Below, one piece after another: positions 29,785 through 40,101 of a DNA stretch of 64,000 nucleotides (within the stretch, counting starts at the first letter, position 1; the number at the start of each line of letters is the position of its first letter). The translations under genes and the position numbers were made by a program. Below the pieces are notes generated by a model. That model was not told the DNA's origin. It saw nothing but the letters and a program-made list of their open reading frames with translations, and ran no database searches. Origin of the DNA: Caldicellulosiruptor naganoensis (GTDB lineage: Bacteria > Bacillota > Thermoanaerobacteria > Caldicellulosiruptorales > Caldicellulosiruptoraceae); assembly GCF_026914285.1 (NCBI RefSeq), contig NZ_CP113864.1, forward strand, positions 1,953,001 to 2,017,000, given 5' to 3'.

Positions 29785-32511
29785 TTACTTAATATTCTTC
29801 ATCATATTGTCAAGCTCCCTGAACTTCTTTCCAAACTCTTCCCAATTTCCTTGTTGTAAAGCCTTTTTAGCATCTTCGAACAAGGACTTTATCTTTGAAA
29901 GCTCTGACGATGGTGGAACCTGAGTGATATTTTCTTTCTGAGACGGTGTTTGCGTCTGATTCTTTTCAGGCGCTACCTGCTGCCCAATGAGCTGCGATAA
30001 CGCATCATTTAGGCTACTTCCCATAACGACCTTCCCATTGCAAGCAGCAACTACTCTTTTTACCTCTGGCAGAGCTGAAGCATTGTCTGAAGCAATGTAA
30101 ATTGGCTCAATGTACAAAATCTTTCGGTTTATTGGCAATGCTAAAAGGTTCCCTCTTATAACCCTTGAACCACCCTGATTCCACAGTGACAAATCTTTTG
30201 ATATCTGTGGGTCTTGGTCAATCATGTTCTCAACCTGCAGTGGACCATAGACAGTTGAACCTTTTGGGAATTTGTATAGCACAAGCTTTCCATAATTTTC
30301 TTGGCTACTTTTTGCTGCAAGCCATGCAATCATTGTATTGTATTTTAGCGGTGTGAAGGGCACCATCAGAATCAACTCTTCTTTTTGGCTGTCTGGCAGC
30401 TTCATAACACTGTAATATGGTGGGATATAGTCAATTGAACCATCAGGCGTCTTGTGTTTTCCAAAGTCCCACAAATCTTCCTTGTTGTAAAATACATTCG
30501 GGTTTGTCATGTGATATCTTTTCAACACACTTGCCTGAACCTTGAAAATATACTCCGGATATCTTATATGCTCAGCAATGTCTCTTGGAATATCTCCCTT
30601 TTCAAAAAGGTCGGGATAAATACTCTTGTAGACATTTACAATCGGGTCGTTTTTGTCCACAATGTAAAATTTCAGCGTCCCATTGTATGCATCAATTAAT
30701 ACCTTTACAGAATTTCGAATATAATTAAAACCTTCTTCTGTCGGCTCTGAATATGGATAATAATTTGTCTTTGTATAACCATCCAAAACCCATACCAAGC
30801 GACCTTTTCCATCTATGAGTATATATGGATCACTGTCATAGTCAAAAAATGGTGCAACTTTTTTGGCTCTCTCTACAATATTCCTGTTTATAAGTATCTT
30901 GCTGTTTGAGTTTATAGCTGTTGAGACAAGAAGCCTAAAGTCTTTATAGACATATGAAAAGATTAATCTATTTAAAGGTGTTAGTCTTATTCCGCCTTTG
31001 CCGTCATATCTAAAAAGCCTGTTTGAATCACCCTCAGGATAGTCAATCTCATCAACCTTTGTGTTAACAATAACGTACGGGTCTGTTTTTTCTCCATAGT
31101 ATATCCGTGGCTGTGTTACCTTTGGTGCACCGTCTAAGCTCTTTATTGGAATGTCTTTTATGATAAACTTTGGCTGGCCTTCAGGTGTAACTTCTGTCAT
31201 CAGGCTCATGACAACACCATAGCCGTGAGTGTACTGAAATCTTTGATTGATATATGTCTTCGTCGGAATCCCATCATAGTTTATCTCTCTTGCAGAGATG
31301 AATACAGATTTTATCTTACCATTTATTGTATACTTTGCAATATCAGCATCATTGAAGATATAGTACTGTTTAAAACGCTGAATTTGGTTTAAAATAGCCA
31401 AAGTTGTGGGATAATCTGTAATTCTAATATTTTCTATCGTACCTGTGTTTTTCTGTAAATCCTCTGCTGTGATAGTACCTGATGTGTCAACAGGAAAATA
31501 TTTTTCTTCAATGTTTTCTAAATTGTAAGCAAGACGTGTAAACTTAATGTTTTTTTCTAAAAAAGGCCTTTCATACACCTGTTCATTTGGTGATACTACA
31601 AAGTACTGAAAAGCTGTAGCGATTATGGTACCCAAAACTGCCCAACCAATATAGGAGAACATTACTTTAGCTATATTTGCGTACTTGCCTTTTATGAAAA
31701 AGTAAATGCTGAGTAGAATCACAGTTGCCAAAACAACATACGAAAGCCTAAAATAGTTCATCCTAATGTAATAATCAGTATATCCCACACCAACAACTTC
31801 ACCAAAGAAAGAGTACAAAAGACCTTCCATTTCATATTTTAGTGTGAATATCTTAATCACAAATATGAGTATCAGATTGAAAAATATATGACTTCTTACC
31901 TTTTTGTCATAAAGCACACCCCATGAATTTACCCTGCTAACAAATGCAAAACCATAGAGAACAAGGTATAATACCACTGTATAGATACATACAAATATCA
32001 CTAAATAGAATAGAAAATTTACAATTGAAAGAAAAAATGGTCTTTCAAACACATAGTATCCTACATCTTTGTTAAAGATCGGGTCTTTTATATTAAACGG
32101 CTTTGAATGCTTGAAGGTCAAAAATTTGATGTAGAGATTGTTTTCCAAATACTTGCTCGCTATCAGCGCCAATAACACAGAGACAATAATATTTAGAATG
32201 TTCTTCTTAAGCAAACTAATTTTTCCAACAATTCTTTCAATATTTCTCTTCACAATGGCATTGTTTACAAAAAACACAAAGAACAAAATCATAAATGAAA
32301 CAACCTGTACTGAAAGCTTTACATAGAAGTTCTTCCAGAATACACTTACAAAGTTTTCACCAATTTCTTTTATTTGGATGAGTTCTAAAAATAAATCAAA
32401 AGCAATTGAAAAAGCTATAGCTAATATTACCAGTATTGAAATAACAAAACCTACTTTTTTAACCACTTTTTTAGTTTTCTCTCTTTTATAATCGTAAATT
32501 CTATCTGCCAT
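29785..32511 (-). CDS. UPF0182 family large membrane protein (COG1615)
   Basis: This 908-residue protein has seven membrane helices in its first 300 residues and then a long extracytoplasmic part with the UPF0182 signatures FTRLAYNLENIEEKYFP, RFQYTHGYGVVMSLM and PRIYYGEKTDPYVIVNTK. A Gln/Pro-rich linker and a short helical tail end it. The family is widespread in actinobacteria and clostridia and has no established function. It closes the recJ-nfeD-SPFH-ylbF run on the minus strand, 28 nt after ylbF. The length matches the family. Confidence 0.88.
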   Translation of the reverse strand: MADRIYDYKREKTKKVVKKVGFVISILVILAIAFSIAFDLFLELIQIKEIGENFVSVFWKNFYVKLSVQVVSFMILFFVFFVNNAIVKRNIERIVGKISLLKKNILNIIVSVLLALIASKYLENNLYIKFLTFKHSKPFNIKDPIFNKDVGYYVFERPFFLSIVNFLFYLVIFVCIYTVVLYLVLYGFAFVSRVNSWGVLYDKKVRSHIFFNLILIFVIKIFTLKYEMEGLLYSFFGEVVGVGYTDYYIRMNYFRLSYVVLATVILLSIYFFIKGKYANIAKVMFSYIGWAVLGTIIATAFQYFVVSPNEQVYERPFLEKNIKFTRLAYNLENIEEKYFPVDTSGTITAEDLQKNTGTIENIRITDYPTTLAILNQIQRFKQYYIFNDADIAKYTINGKIKSVFISAREINYDGIPTKTYINQRFQYTHGYGVVMSLMTEVTPEGQPKFIIKDIPIKSLDGAPKVTQPRIYYGEKTDPYVIVNTKVDEIDYPEGDSNRLFRYDGKGGIRLTPLNRLIFSYVYKDFRLLVSTAINSNSKILINRNIVERAKKVAPFFDYDSDPYILIDGKGRLVWVLDGYTKTNYYPYSEPTEEGFNYIRNSVKVLIDAYNGTLKFYIVDKNDPIVNVYKSIYPDLFEKGDIPRDIAEHIRYPEYIFKVQASVLKRYHMTNPNVFYNKEDLWDFGKHKTPDGSIDYIPPYYSVMKLPDSQKEELILMVPFTPLKYNTMIAWLAAKSSQENYGKLVLYKFPKGSTVYGPLQVENMIDQDPQISKDLSLWNQGGSRVIRGNLLALPINRKILYIEPIYIASDNASALPEVKRVVAACNGKVVMGSSLNDALSQLIGQQVAPEKNQTQTPSQKENITQVPPSSELSKIKSLFEDAKKALQQGNWEEFGKKFRELDNMMKNIK

Positions 32512-32539
32512 CCTAAATTCTGTCCCTCACTTTATTTTT

Positions 32540-32902
32540 TTATTTGCTCTCTAAAAGTCCAAACATTTCATCTTTTAAATCTACTGCTTCTGCTATTATC
32601 TTTGAAATATCAGCCAAAATTTTTGCAAGCATCATCTCAGCTGAAAGATACTCTTCAATATCAGAATTTAGGCTTATTATCTGGTAAAGCTGCTGCAGAG
32701 AATATACATCAGAGCTTGTAACCTCTTGTCCTTGCAAGCGCTTTTGTTCAAGCTCAAGTTGTTTCTTTTTAAAGTCCATAACCATCTGTTTGAGCTTCTC
32801 GTCTTTTTCAATCTTTTCTTTTGCAGCTTTAAATCTTTTAAACTCATTTGACTCTTTTAGAACATTTGCAAGCTCGTATGCAATGTCGTAAACATTTTTC
32901 AT
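32540..32902 (-). CDS. YlbF/YmcA family protein
   Basis: This 120-residue, almost wholly alpha-helical protein belongs to the Com_YlbF family: YDIAYELANVLKESNEFKRF near the start, then MMLAKILADISKIIAEAVDL. In bacilli YlbF, YmcA and YaaT form a complex that controls RNase Y and affects competence, sporulation and biofilm formation. Only one member is visible in this window. The ATG at 32902 is preferred because GGTGAG lies 10 nt upstream; a GTG five codons earlier overlaps that site. Confidence 0.85.
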   Translation of the reverse strand: MKNVYDIAYELANVLKESNEFKRFKAAKEKIEKDEKLKQMVMDFKKKQLELEQKRLQGQEVTSSDVYSLQQLYQIISLNSDIEEYLSAEMMLAKILADISKIIAEAVDLKDEMFGLLESK

Positions 32903-32940
32903 CTTTTGTATACTCACCCCTTTTGTGAATATTTTATTTT

Positions 32941-33876
32941 TTAAGCACTCTTGTCTTGATTATAAATATTTTCATTTGTCTTCAAAAGCTCTGAGGCGCC
33001 AATTAAAGTACCAAGATTTTTAAATGCATCAGTTGGAATGTATACCTTATTTGCCGGATTTTTGGCAATTTCAATTGCAGCCTCTATCTGCCTCATCGCA
33101 AGTACAACTGCATCTGTGCCACTTTCCTTAATAGCTCTGTTGACATATGCAATAGCGTTTGCCTGTGCTCTTGCTACCATCTCAATTGCCTGAGCCTGAC
33201 CTTCCGCCTGCAAAATCTTTTGCTGCTTTTCACCTTCTGCCCTTTTTATAAGAGCTTGCTTGTACCCTTCTGCTTTAGCAATTTCACTTTCTCTTACACC
33301 TTCTGCTTCAAGTATCATTGCCCGCTTGTCTCTTTCTGCCTTCATCTGTTTTTCCATTGCCTGTGTTATTTCAGCAGGTGGAATAATGTCTTTTATTTCA
33401 ACTCTTTTTATCTTTACCCCATAGTTATCTGTAATTTGGTCAAGCACAGTTGTCAACTTTGAGTTTATAACTTCTCTGGAGGAGAACACTTCATCAAGAG
33501 TCATACTACCAATGACATCCCTGAGATTAGTTAATACTGAATACATAATCGCTGCTTGATAATTTTGTACATTATAAGTGCACATCTTTGCGTCAAATAC
33601 CTCAAAAAATACAACAGAGTCAATCTTTATTCTTACGTTATCCTTAGTTATAACATCTTGCGGTGGTACATCCAAGATTCTTTCTTGCATATTAACTTTT
33701 GCTCTTATGTTGTCAATAAAAGGAATAATAAGATGAACGCCCGGCTCTAAAACCCTGTGAAACTGGCCAATTCTCTCTACAACATAGCAGTATTTTGTAC
33801 GAACAACTTTTACACTTGAAAAGAAGAAGATCAAAAACAGCGCAATTATTAAAATGACCCATCCAATTGTCGGCAT
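32941..33876 (-). CDS. SPFH/band-7 (stomatin-like) membrane protein
   Basis: This 311-residue protein has one N-terminal membrane helix (residues 3-20), a band-7 domain (YCYVVERIGQFHRVLEPGVH, KDNVRIKIDSVVFFEV) and a C-terminal coiled coil rich in AEGxxxxxIxxAEG repeats (ILEAEGVRESEIAKAEGYKQ). It belongs to the QmcA/stomatin group, which assembles large membrane rings. The neighbouring NfeD gene is its usual partner: the nfed-stomatin pair is one of the most conserved two-gene units in prokaryotes, though its role is unclear. Confidence 0.92.
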   Translation of the reverse strand: MPTIGWVILIIALFLIFFFSSVKVVRTKYCYVVERIGQFHRVLEPGVHLIIPFIDNIRAKVNMQERILDVPPQDVITKDNVRIKIDSVVFFEVFDAKMCTYNVQNYQAAIMYSVLTNLRDVIGSMTLDEVFSSREVINSKLTTVLDQITDNYGVKIKRVEIKDIIPPAEITQAMEKQMKAERDKRAMILEAEGVRESEIAKAEGYKQALIKRAEGEKQQKILQAEGQAQAIEMVARAQANAIAYVNRAIKESGTDAVVLAMRQIEAAIEIAKNPANKVYIPTDAFKNLGTLIGASELLKTNENIYNQDKSA

Positions 33877-33917
33877 ACAAGCTTCCTCCTCCCATTTTTC
33901 AAAATACTCTTGTTTTT

Positions 33918-34349
33918 TTATTCCATCTTGTCGACAAAAATTCTCAACCCATCCACTTTTCTAACCTTTACTCTGTCCCCTTTTTCTAACTTTTTGTCAC
34001 AGAAAATGTTGTAAAATATTCCGTCCTTTTTTATTTTGCCAGAATACCTATCTTCCGATACCTCTTCAACAAAAAATTCTTCACCCACGTTTACAAAGCT
34101 TCTGTTTTCTATTCTTGGCATGTTTTGCATAAATTTTTTAATCTTAGGTTTAAATACCAAAAAGATTGCTAAGCTGAGAGTAATAAATAGACCAACTTCT
34201 ACAAATAGATTGTTTACAAATAAATCTAAAATGAAAATTATAAAAGCTGAAATATAAATAGGAAAAAAGACAAAACCAATAAAGGTATCAGCTATTAAAA
34301 AAGCAAGAGCTATCACAAGCCAGATAAAATCATAAATGCTTACATTCAT
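33918..34349 (-). CDS. NfeD-like membrane protein
   Basis: This 143-residue protein has three to four membrane helices (residues 5-80), followed by the C-terminal OB-fold of NfeD proteins (NVGEEFFVEEVSEDRYSGKI, KGDRVKVRKVDGLRIFVD). It is the short form without the protease domain. It starts at ATG 34349, sharing one base with the recJ TGA stop, and lies 41 nt before its stomatin-like partner. Translational coupling to recJ is likely. Confidence 0.88.
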   Translation of the reverse strand: MNVSIYDFIWLVIALAFLIADTFIGFVFFPIYISAFIIFILDLFVNNLFVEVGLFITLSLAIFLVFKPKIKKFMQNMPRIENRSFVNVGEEFFVEEVSEDRYSGKIKKDGIFYNIFCDKKLEKGDRVKVRKVDGLRIFVDKME

Positions 34350-36760
34350 CAAATTCCCCCTTCATCCTTTTTAATGATCTGGAAAAATTTGTAGATTGAT
34401 GTCTGTTTCAAGTTTACCTTCTCAGAAACTTTATAAAACTCTTTTACTTCTATCCCCTCATGGGTAACCTCTGCACAAAGCATTTTTTTCTCTTCAAACA
34501 TCTCAAGGATAAATAAAAGTTTTACAACCTTTTTAAATGGGTCTGATTCATTTATACCCGAAAAATTGTATGAGATAAACTCACAATCTCTAAGTGTTTT
34601 ATAAACATTTACCACCTCATCATTTATTTGTAGATTAAAATCCTTAAATTTCTTGTCTAAGTCAAAAATCAAAACTTTTGCATCTTGATAGAGATTTTTT
34701 ACAAGCTGATATGAAGGAATGTCAAGTGCAACTATCAGGTCAAAATCCTCTTTCATACTTTCTATCTTGTCAATCCTCGGTGCAAATATGTCATCAAAAT
34801 ACACCTCTTTTAATGAACTCTGGTGCTGCACAATCCGCCCTTGATTATCTAAAAATTCAAAAAGATCATTTTGTACCTCTTCACCTTTTAAAAACTTCAA
34901 AAAATCCAAAACAATATGAGGGTAAAAAGCTGTAAAGATACATTTTTTGTCAATAAGTTCAGAAAGATTACATGTCTCAATTTCAAATTTCTTAAAACTA
35001 CATCCTTTTTGTCTTACAGCTTTTAAGTTATTGTAAAGGTCTTTTATAACACCAAAACTGATATTCTCGCATATATCGATCAGATTAAACTGATTTCGTC
35101 TTGTAGAGTTAAACATATTTTTTTCAAGTTTGCAGACAATATCAACCTTTTTCATTGTAACAAGCTCATCTTCATCTTCTAAGTTTGAAAAACATACGAC
35201 GTCATACTTCATACCATTCCCTGTATAGAATTTATAATACTTATTATCCTCACCCATGAACCTAAAATTTTCAACAACAATGTTCTTTATAAGAAAGGTT
35301 GGCTCAGGATTCCCTACACCAAATGGCTCTAAGAGATAAACTTGGTCAATTAGCTCATCATCAATCTCGTTTAAGCTCAAAACAAGGTCAATTTCAACAG
35401 CTGGTTTGAAAATCATAAAATGATAGTCCTGAGCAATACTGTTTAGAATCTCATCAAGTTTGTCAAAATTATCTCTTACAAGTGAAAGCCCAGCTGCATG
35501 TTCATGCCCACCAAATTTTAGAAGAATATCAGAGCAATTTTTTAACGCTTCAAACAGGTTAAAACCTTTTATTGACCTTCCAGACCCTTTCAAAATCCCA
35601 TCATCTGTAAACGTAAACAGAAGAGAAGGTCTGTAATATTTTTCTGTTATCTTTGATGAAGCAATCCCAACAACACCAGGATGCCAGCTTTGAGAGCTTA
35701 GCACAAAAATCTTTTTCCTTAGGATATCTTTATTCAGTGTAATTATCTTTTGAGCTTCTTTGATAGTCTTTTCTTCTATCTCCTGACGTTTTCTGTTTTC
35801 CTCGTCTAATTTTCTTGCAATTTTCTCAGCTTCTGTAAAAGAGTCACTTAAAAGAAGCAGCATGGCTAAATTAGCATCCGAAATTCTGCCTGCTGCATTC
35901 AGTCTTGGCCCTATGATAAATGAAACATCGAAAGGTTTCAGTTCTTCCTTTGATGAAAGTCCAGCTACTTCTATAAGTTTTTGCAGCCCTATGTTCTTTG
36001 TATACTTTAAAAGCTTTAGACCAAACTTGGCAAAAATCCTGTTTTCATCAACAAGTGGCATGACGTCCGCAATTGTGCCAATTGCCACAATGTCAAGATA
36101 CTCAGAAAGCTTAATTTCAACTCCAGAAAGCTTTAGTGCATGAAGTAGCTTGAATGCAACCCCCACCCCAGCCAAATCTCTAAAAGGATATGTACTGTCA
36201 CGTCTCTTGGGATTTATAATGGCATCGGCTATTGGTAGCTTGTCTTTTGGTTCATGGTGGTCTGTGACAATGATTATTTTTCCTTTTTGCTTTAGATATT
36301 CAATCTCATTTATGGCACTTATTCCTGTGTCAACTGTGATTAAGATGTCAAATGTATTTTCTAACCTCTTTAAGATATCAAGGTTGAGTCCATATCCATC
36401 TTTGAATCTATTAGGAATATAGTAACTTGTTGGCAAAAATTTACTCAAATTTGAATAAAGAAGATATGTACTTGTCACACCATCGCAATCATAATCTCCG
36501 TAAATAAGCACTCTTTTCTTGTTTAAAATGGCGCTTCTGAGAATCTTGACAGCCTCTTTCATGTCGTTGAGTAAAAATGGATTGTGGAGGTTTTTAATTG
36601 CCGGTTCTAAGAATTTTTCAATACTCTCCTTTTGAGTAATCCCCCTGTTTTTTAAAACTTTGATTATTTGAGGTTTTATTTTTCTGCCATTTATAATTAT
36701 ATCAAAGTCATCACTATCTTCACACTCTTTTAGTACCCATCGCTTTTTCTGGAATATCAT
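34349..36760 (-). CDS. recJ: Single-stranded-DNA-specific exonuclease RecJ
   Basis: This is an 803-residue RecJ. The DHH phosphoesterase motifs are visible: VLIYGDYDCDGVTSTYLLY, ITVDTGIS and VTDHHEPKDKLP. They are followed by the DHHA1 domain (FGGHEHAAGLSL) and the OB-fold (GVGNPEPTFL). A C-terminal extension of about 250 residues is as in B. subtilis RecJ. It degrades ssDNA 5' to 3' in recombination and mismatch repair, using Mn or Mg. It begins the run recJ-nfeD-SPFH-ylbF-UPF0182. Confidence 0.95.
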   Translation of the reverse strand: MIFQKKRWVLKECEDSDDFDIIINGRKIKPQIIKVLKNRGITQKESIEKFLEPAIKNLHNPFLLNDMKEAVKILRSAILNKKRVLIYGDYDCDGVTSTYLLYSNLSKFLPTSYYIPNRFKDGYGLNLDILKRLENTFDILITVDTGISAINEIEYLKQKGKIIIVTDHHEPKDKLPIADAIINPKRRDSTYPFRDLAGVGVAFKLLHALKLSGVEIKLSEYLDIVAIGTIADVMPLVDENRIFAKFGLKLLKYTKNIGLQKLIEVAGLSSKEELKPFDVSFIIGPRLNAAGRISDANLAMLLLLSDSFTEAEKIARKLDEENRKRQEIEEKTIKEAQKIITLNKDILRKKIFVLSSQSWHPGVVGIASSKITEKYYRPSLLFTFTDDGILKGSGRSIKGFNLFEALKNCSDILLKFGGHEHAAGLSLVRDNFDKLDEILNSIAQDYHFMIFKPAVEIDLVLSLNEIDDELIDQVYLLEPFGVGNPEPTFLIKNIVVENFRFMGEDNKYYKFYTGNGMKYDVVCFSNLEDEDELVTMKKVDIVCKLEKNMFNSTRRNQFNLIDICENISFGVIKDLYNNLKAVRQKGCSFKKFEIETCNLSELIDKKCIFTAFYPHIVLDFLKFLKGEEVQNDLFEFLDNQGRIVQHQSSLKEVYFDDIFAPRIDKIESMKEDFDLIVALDIPSYQLVKNLYQDAKVLIFDLDKKFKDFNLQINDEVVNVYKTLRDCEFISYNFSGINESDPFKKVVKLLFILEMFEEKKMLCAEVTHEGIEVKEFYKVSEKVNLKQTSIYKFFQIIKKDEGGI

Positions 36761-36778
36761 AGCTTAAAAAATGCCTCC

Positions 36779-37370
36779 TCAATTTAAGTAAATGTATATC
36801 ATCACTATCAAAGTTACAAAGAAAGATGTTGCAGCTCCAACTATAAGTTGTTTAAAATCGTGCCTTTTAAGCACAAGCCTTGACCACATGACAAGAGGAA
36901 TGAGCAAAGCTAAAAACCACATCTTTATTCCAACAATAAAGTTAATGGCAAGAATCGGACCGGTTATTCCACAAGCATGACCACTTGCTTTAAATCTCAA
37001 TACCTTGTTAATGAAAGCTAAGATTAAACTTGAGATAAGATAAGACAAATACAGTCCAATCATAGCTTTTGTAGGTTTCTTCATGGCCAGCAAACTCAAA
37101 TTTCCCAAAACATATCCAAATATACCAAAGATAAAAGCAAGTTTTCGTTCTTTTTCCCTTCCACCTGCTTTAAACTTTGGAACAACTCTTGCAATAATAT
37201 ATGCTGAGATGGGTATTATTGTGAAAAAGAAAATTGAATTTAGGTAATAATTGAAGTTGCCGTTATAATTTGCCATTTTGTTGTCAAACCACATAATCGT
37301 AAATACAATCAGTGCAACAATTTGGAACTGTAAAAAGACTACTTATAAGATATGCAATCTTTTCTCTCAT
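36779..37370 (-). pseudogene. PAP2-like membrane phosphatase, single-base frameshift near the N-terminus
   Basis: The long frame (36779-37294) encodes five or six helices with degenerate PAP2 motifs: KASGHACGITGP for the PSGH motif and SRLVLKRHDFKQLIVG for SRxxxxxH. Its first ATG has no ribosome-binding site. Another frame starts at ATG 37370 after GGGGGA and encodes MREKIAYLISSLFTVP. Removing one A from the AAA at 37321-37323 joins the two into a continuous gene of 196 codons (about 591 nt). It is either a real recent frameshift or a sequencing error at a short A-run. PAP2 proteins dephosphorylate lipid phosphates such as undecaprenyl pyrophosphate. Confidence 0.7.
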
Positions 37371-37434
37371 AAGTTTATCCCCCAAAAAGTTTAATTTCTT
37401 CCTTGAGTTAATTATACACCATAATTGGATGTAA

Positions 37435-37479
37435 AGGCAAAAATAAATCCCCTTTTGCTTATGCCAGCTGCAAAAGGGG
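37435..37479 (-). terminator. Terminator of the small membrane protein gene
   Basis: CCCCTTTTGC and GCAAAAGGGG pair around an 11-nt loop; on the minus strand ATTTATTTTTG follows. Confidence 0.82.
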
Positions 37480-37506
37480 ATACGGATAGCTTATATCTGC
37501 GTTTTT

Positions 37507-37911
37507 CTACCTTCTTTTTGGTCGTGGTTTTCTGCTCTTCCCTGCATTCAAAGCGCCCATCACAAAGCCCAAAATTGGACCAAAGATTATTAAATATAAT
37601 TGGTACTTTGAAATGTTAACACTTCTTTTTAAAACAATGGATACCACAACCAAAATAATCGAAACAAAAAGCGAAACCACAAATGCAGCTATTTTTTTTC
37701 TGGTAGGGCTAATTTCAGCAGTCTCATATCCACACAATGCTATTCCTACAAACATTGAAAATATAGTAAGATACTGTGCAATTTTATCCGGCATTGAAAA
37801 ATACATCACAAAAAGAGATATTATAAGAATTAAAAAGCAAATCAAAAATAGTGACTTTACTATTATCCAGACATACTGAGAAAGACTTGCATCTTCAATT
37901 TTCTTATTCAC
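37507..37911 (-). CDS. Small four-helix membrane protein (TIGR04086-like)
   Basis: This is a 134-residue protein with four predicted membrane helices (about 15-37, 44-62, 72-92, 100-118) and a basic tail (SRKPRPKRR). The size and the GYETAEISPTRKK loop between helices 2 and 3 resemble the TIGR04086 membrane protein family of clostridia, whose function is unknown. It has its own terminator and is flanked by metK and the PAP2-like gene. The family name is a tentative match from memory. Confidence 0.6.
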   Translation of the reverse strand: MNKKIEDASLSQYVWIIVKSLFLICFLILIISLFVMYFSMPDKIAQYLTIFSMFVGIALCGYETAEISPTRKKIAAFVVSLFVSIILVVVSIVLKRSVNISKYQLYLIIFGPILGFVMGALNAGKSRKPRPKRR

Positions 37912-37993
37912 ATATCTTCCAATATTTTTTTCAAAAAGTTGCTCTATTAAACATTATTAAAAGTCATTCGAACTTAGAACAATAGCTATTCGT

Positions 37994-39184
37994 TTAGAGA
38001 TTTTGAGCCTCCTTGAGAATAATATCAACTTTATCAGTTCTCTCCCATGGCAAATCCAAGTCCTCTCTGCCAAAGTGACCATACGCAGCAACTTGCTTGT
38101 AAATTGGTCTTCTCAAATCCAAGTCTCTTATTATAGCAGCCGGTCTTAGGTCAAATACTCTCTTTACAATCTCGGCAATTTTTTCATCATCAATCTTTCC
38201 AGTTCCAAATGTATCAACCCTGATTGAAAGTGGTCTTGCAACACCTATTGCATATGAAAGTTGAACCTCACACTTTTTAGCAAGTCCTGCCGCAACTATG
38301 TTCTTTGCAACATATCTTGCTGCATATGTTGCAGACCTGTCAACCTTTGTCGGGTCTTTTCCAGAAAATGCTCCGCCGCCATGGCGTGCATAGCCACCGT
38401 AGGTGTCAACAATAATCTTTCTTCCTGTAAGGCCTGAGTCGCCTTGAGGACCTCCTATAACAAACCTTCCTGTTGGGTTTACAAATATCTTTGTATTTTT
38501 ATCAAGCATTCCTTCAGGAATAACCGGTTTTATAACATGTTCAATCACATCTGCCTCAATCTGAGCATGTGTAACCTCTGGGCTGTGCTGAGTTGAAACC
38601 ACAATTGTATCGACTCTTACTGGTCTGTCATCTTCATATTCAACTGTAACTTGAGTTTTGCCATCAGGTCGCAAATACGGCAAAATACCTTCTTTTCTGA
38701 CATATGCAAGTCTTCTTGCAAGCTTGTGAGCAAGATAGATTGGCATTGGCATCAAAACTGGCGTTTCATCACATGCAAATCCAAACATCATACCTTGGTC
38801 GCCTGCACCAATTGCCTCTATATCATCGTCTGTCATCTCGCCAAGCTTTGCCTCTAATGCCTTGTCAACACCCATCGCAATGTCAGGTGACTGCTCATCA
38901 ATTGATGTTATCACCGCACATGTGTCAGCATCAAACCCATACTTTGCACGTGTATATCCAATCTCTCTTATTGTATCTCTTGCTATCTTTGGTATGTCCA
39001 CATAACATTTTGTTGTTATCTCACCCATCACAAGAACAAGACCTGTTGTTACTGCAACCTCACACGCAACTCTTGCGTACGGGTCCTTTTCTAAAATGGC
39101 ATCCAAAACAGCATCTGAAATCTGGTCACAAATCTTGTCTGGATGACCCTCTGTTACAGACTCTGACGTAAATAACTTTCTCAT
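37994..39184 (-). CDS. metK: S-adenosylmethionine synthetase
   Basis: This 396-residue enzyme makes SAM from methionine and ATP. Motifs are [20 protein letters not shown] (ATP binding), [13 protein letters not shown], and the P-loop-like [16 protein letters not shown]. It is full length. An S-box (SAM-I) riboswitch precedes it, so expression should fall when SAM is plentiful. Confidence 0.97.
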   Translation of the reverse strand: MRKLFTSESVTEGHPDKICDQISDAVLDAILEKDPYARVACEVAVTTGLVLVMGEITTKCYVDIPKIARDTIREIGYTRAKYGFDADTCAVITSIDEQSPDIAMGVDKALEAKLGEMTDDDIEAIGAGDQGMMFGFACDETPVLMPMPIYLAHKLARRLAYVRKEGILPYLRPDGKTQVTVEYEDDRPVRVDTIVVSTQHSPEVTHAQIEADVIEHVIKPVIPEGMLDKNTKIFVNPTGRFVIGGPQGDSGLTGRKIIVDTYGGYARHGGGAFSGKDPTKVDRSATYAARYVAKNIVAAGLAKKCEVQLSYAIGVARPLSIRVDTFGTGKIDDEKIAEIVKRVFDLRPAAIIRDLDLRRPIYKQVAAYGHFGREDLDLPWERTDKVDIILKEAQNL

Positions 39185-39244
39185 CTGCTCTTTGTACCTC
39201 CTTTTAAGTAAAATAGAAACTCATGTAAAAATAAAACATTATAT

Positions 39245-39300
39245 AAAATTTAAAGCCCCTTCTGAAAAGAAGAGGCAAAACTTTCTTTTAAAAAGTTTTA
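39245..39300 (-). terminator. Expression platform of the SAM riboswitch
   Basis: After the aptamer, on the minus strand, GCCTCTTC and GAAGGGGC form a hairpin (39255-39276) followed by a U/A-rich stretch. An alternative A/T-rich pairing (39277-39300) lies between. This is the likely SAM-dependent terminator. Confidence 0.65.
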
Positions 39301-39301
39301 T

Positions 39302-39439
39302 CCTCATCTCTCAGAAAGCTTAAAACATATAAACTTTTTAAGCTTTCTGACGGAGTTGGCACCATTGCAAAGAAAAAAACTTCTTTGCCGGTTGCCGGGT
39401 TTCATCGGGCCTTTTTCCCTCCACCTCTCTTGATAAGGA
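39302..39439 (-). ncRNA. SAM-I (S-box) riboswitch aptamer for metK
   Basis: On the minus strand the hallmark S-box elements appear in order: CTTATCAAGAGAGGTGGAGG, GGCCCGATGAAACCCGGCAA, ATGGTGCCAACTCC, and the closing P1 arm TCTGAGAGATGAGG. This matches the SAM-I consensus, including the kink-turn and the GGC...GCCAA core. Binding of SAM is expected to stabilise P1 and favour termination upstream of metK. Confidence 0.95.
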
Positions 39440-39540
39440 TAACCTTATCATCCTCTTGTTATTCAATTTTTAAATTTGCCTCAATTATATTAACAAAACA
39501 AATTGGTATTGTCAATAAAATTATTTGTACAAAAAAAGAC

Positions 39541-39957
39541 TTACTCGCCAATAATCTTAACAAGTACTCGTTTCTTTCTCTTGCCATCAAACTCGCCATA
39601 GAAGATTTGTTCCCATGGACCTAAATCAAGCTTGCCATTTGTAATTGCAACAACAACTTCCCTGCCCATGATCGTTCTTTTCAGGTGTGCATCAGCATTG
39701 TCCTCACCAACATTGTGATAGTATTGAGAGTATGGCTTTTCAGGTGCAAGTTTTTCAAGCCAAATTTCAAAGTCTCGAAGCAAGCCTTCTTCATCGTCGT
39801 TTATGAATACACTTGCAGTTATATGCATAGCATTGCAAAGCAAAAGCCCCTCTTTAATTCCACTTTCATCAACACATTTTTGTAGAGTATCTGTAATATT
39901 TACAAACCCACGCCTTGTGGGAATTTCAAACCACAGTTCCTTCCTATAAGATTTCAT
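39541..39957 (-). CDS. YjbQ family protein (UPF0047)
   Basis: This is a 138-residue protein of the YjbQ/UPF0047 family, with the family sequences [20 protein letters not shown] and [12 protein letters not shown], where the His residues form the putative active pocket, and [19 protein letters not shown] near the end. Some members show weak thiamine-phosphate synthase activity; the true role is unsettled. It has its own transcript, divergent from the GH130 gene. Confidence 0.88.
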   Translation of the reverse strand: MKSYRKELWFEIPTRRGFVNITDTLQKCVDESGIKEGLLLCNAMHITASVFINDDEEGLLRDFEIWLEKLAPEKPYSQYYHNVGEDNADAHLKRTIMGREVVVAITNGKLDLGPWEQIFYGEFDGKRKKRVLVKIIGE

Positions 39958-39998
39958 TTGTAAGAATCACCCCGCTAAATTATTGATTTTCTTTTTTC

Positions 39999-40027
39999 TT
40001 GACAGTTTTTAAAAAATATTTTAATAA
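39999..40027 (+). promoter_or_regulatory. Promoter of the GH130 gene
   Basis: TTGACA (39999-40004), a 17-nt spacer and TAATAA (40022-40027), about 75 nt before the start codon. Confidence 0.6.
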
Positions 40028-40101
40028 TTTTTTTGTAATGATTCAACAGAAAATGTGGTATATTTCAATGTATAGACGAATAAATTGTGGGGGGATTTTA
40101 C

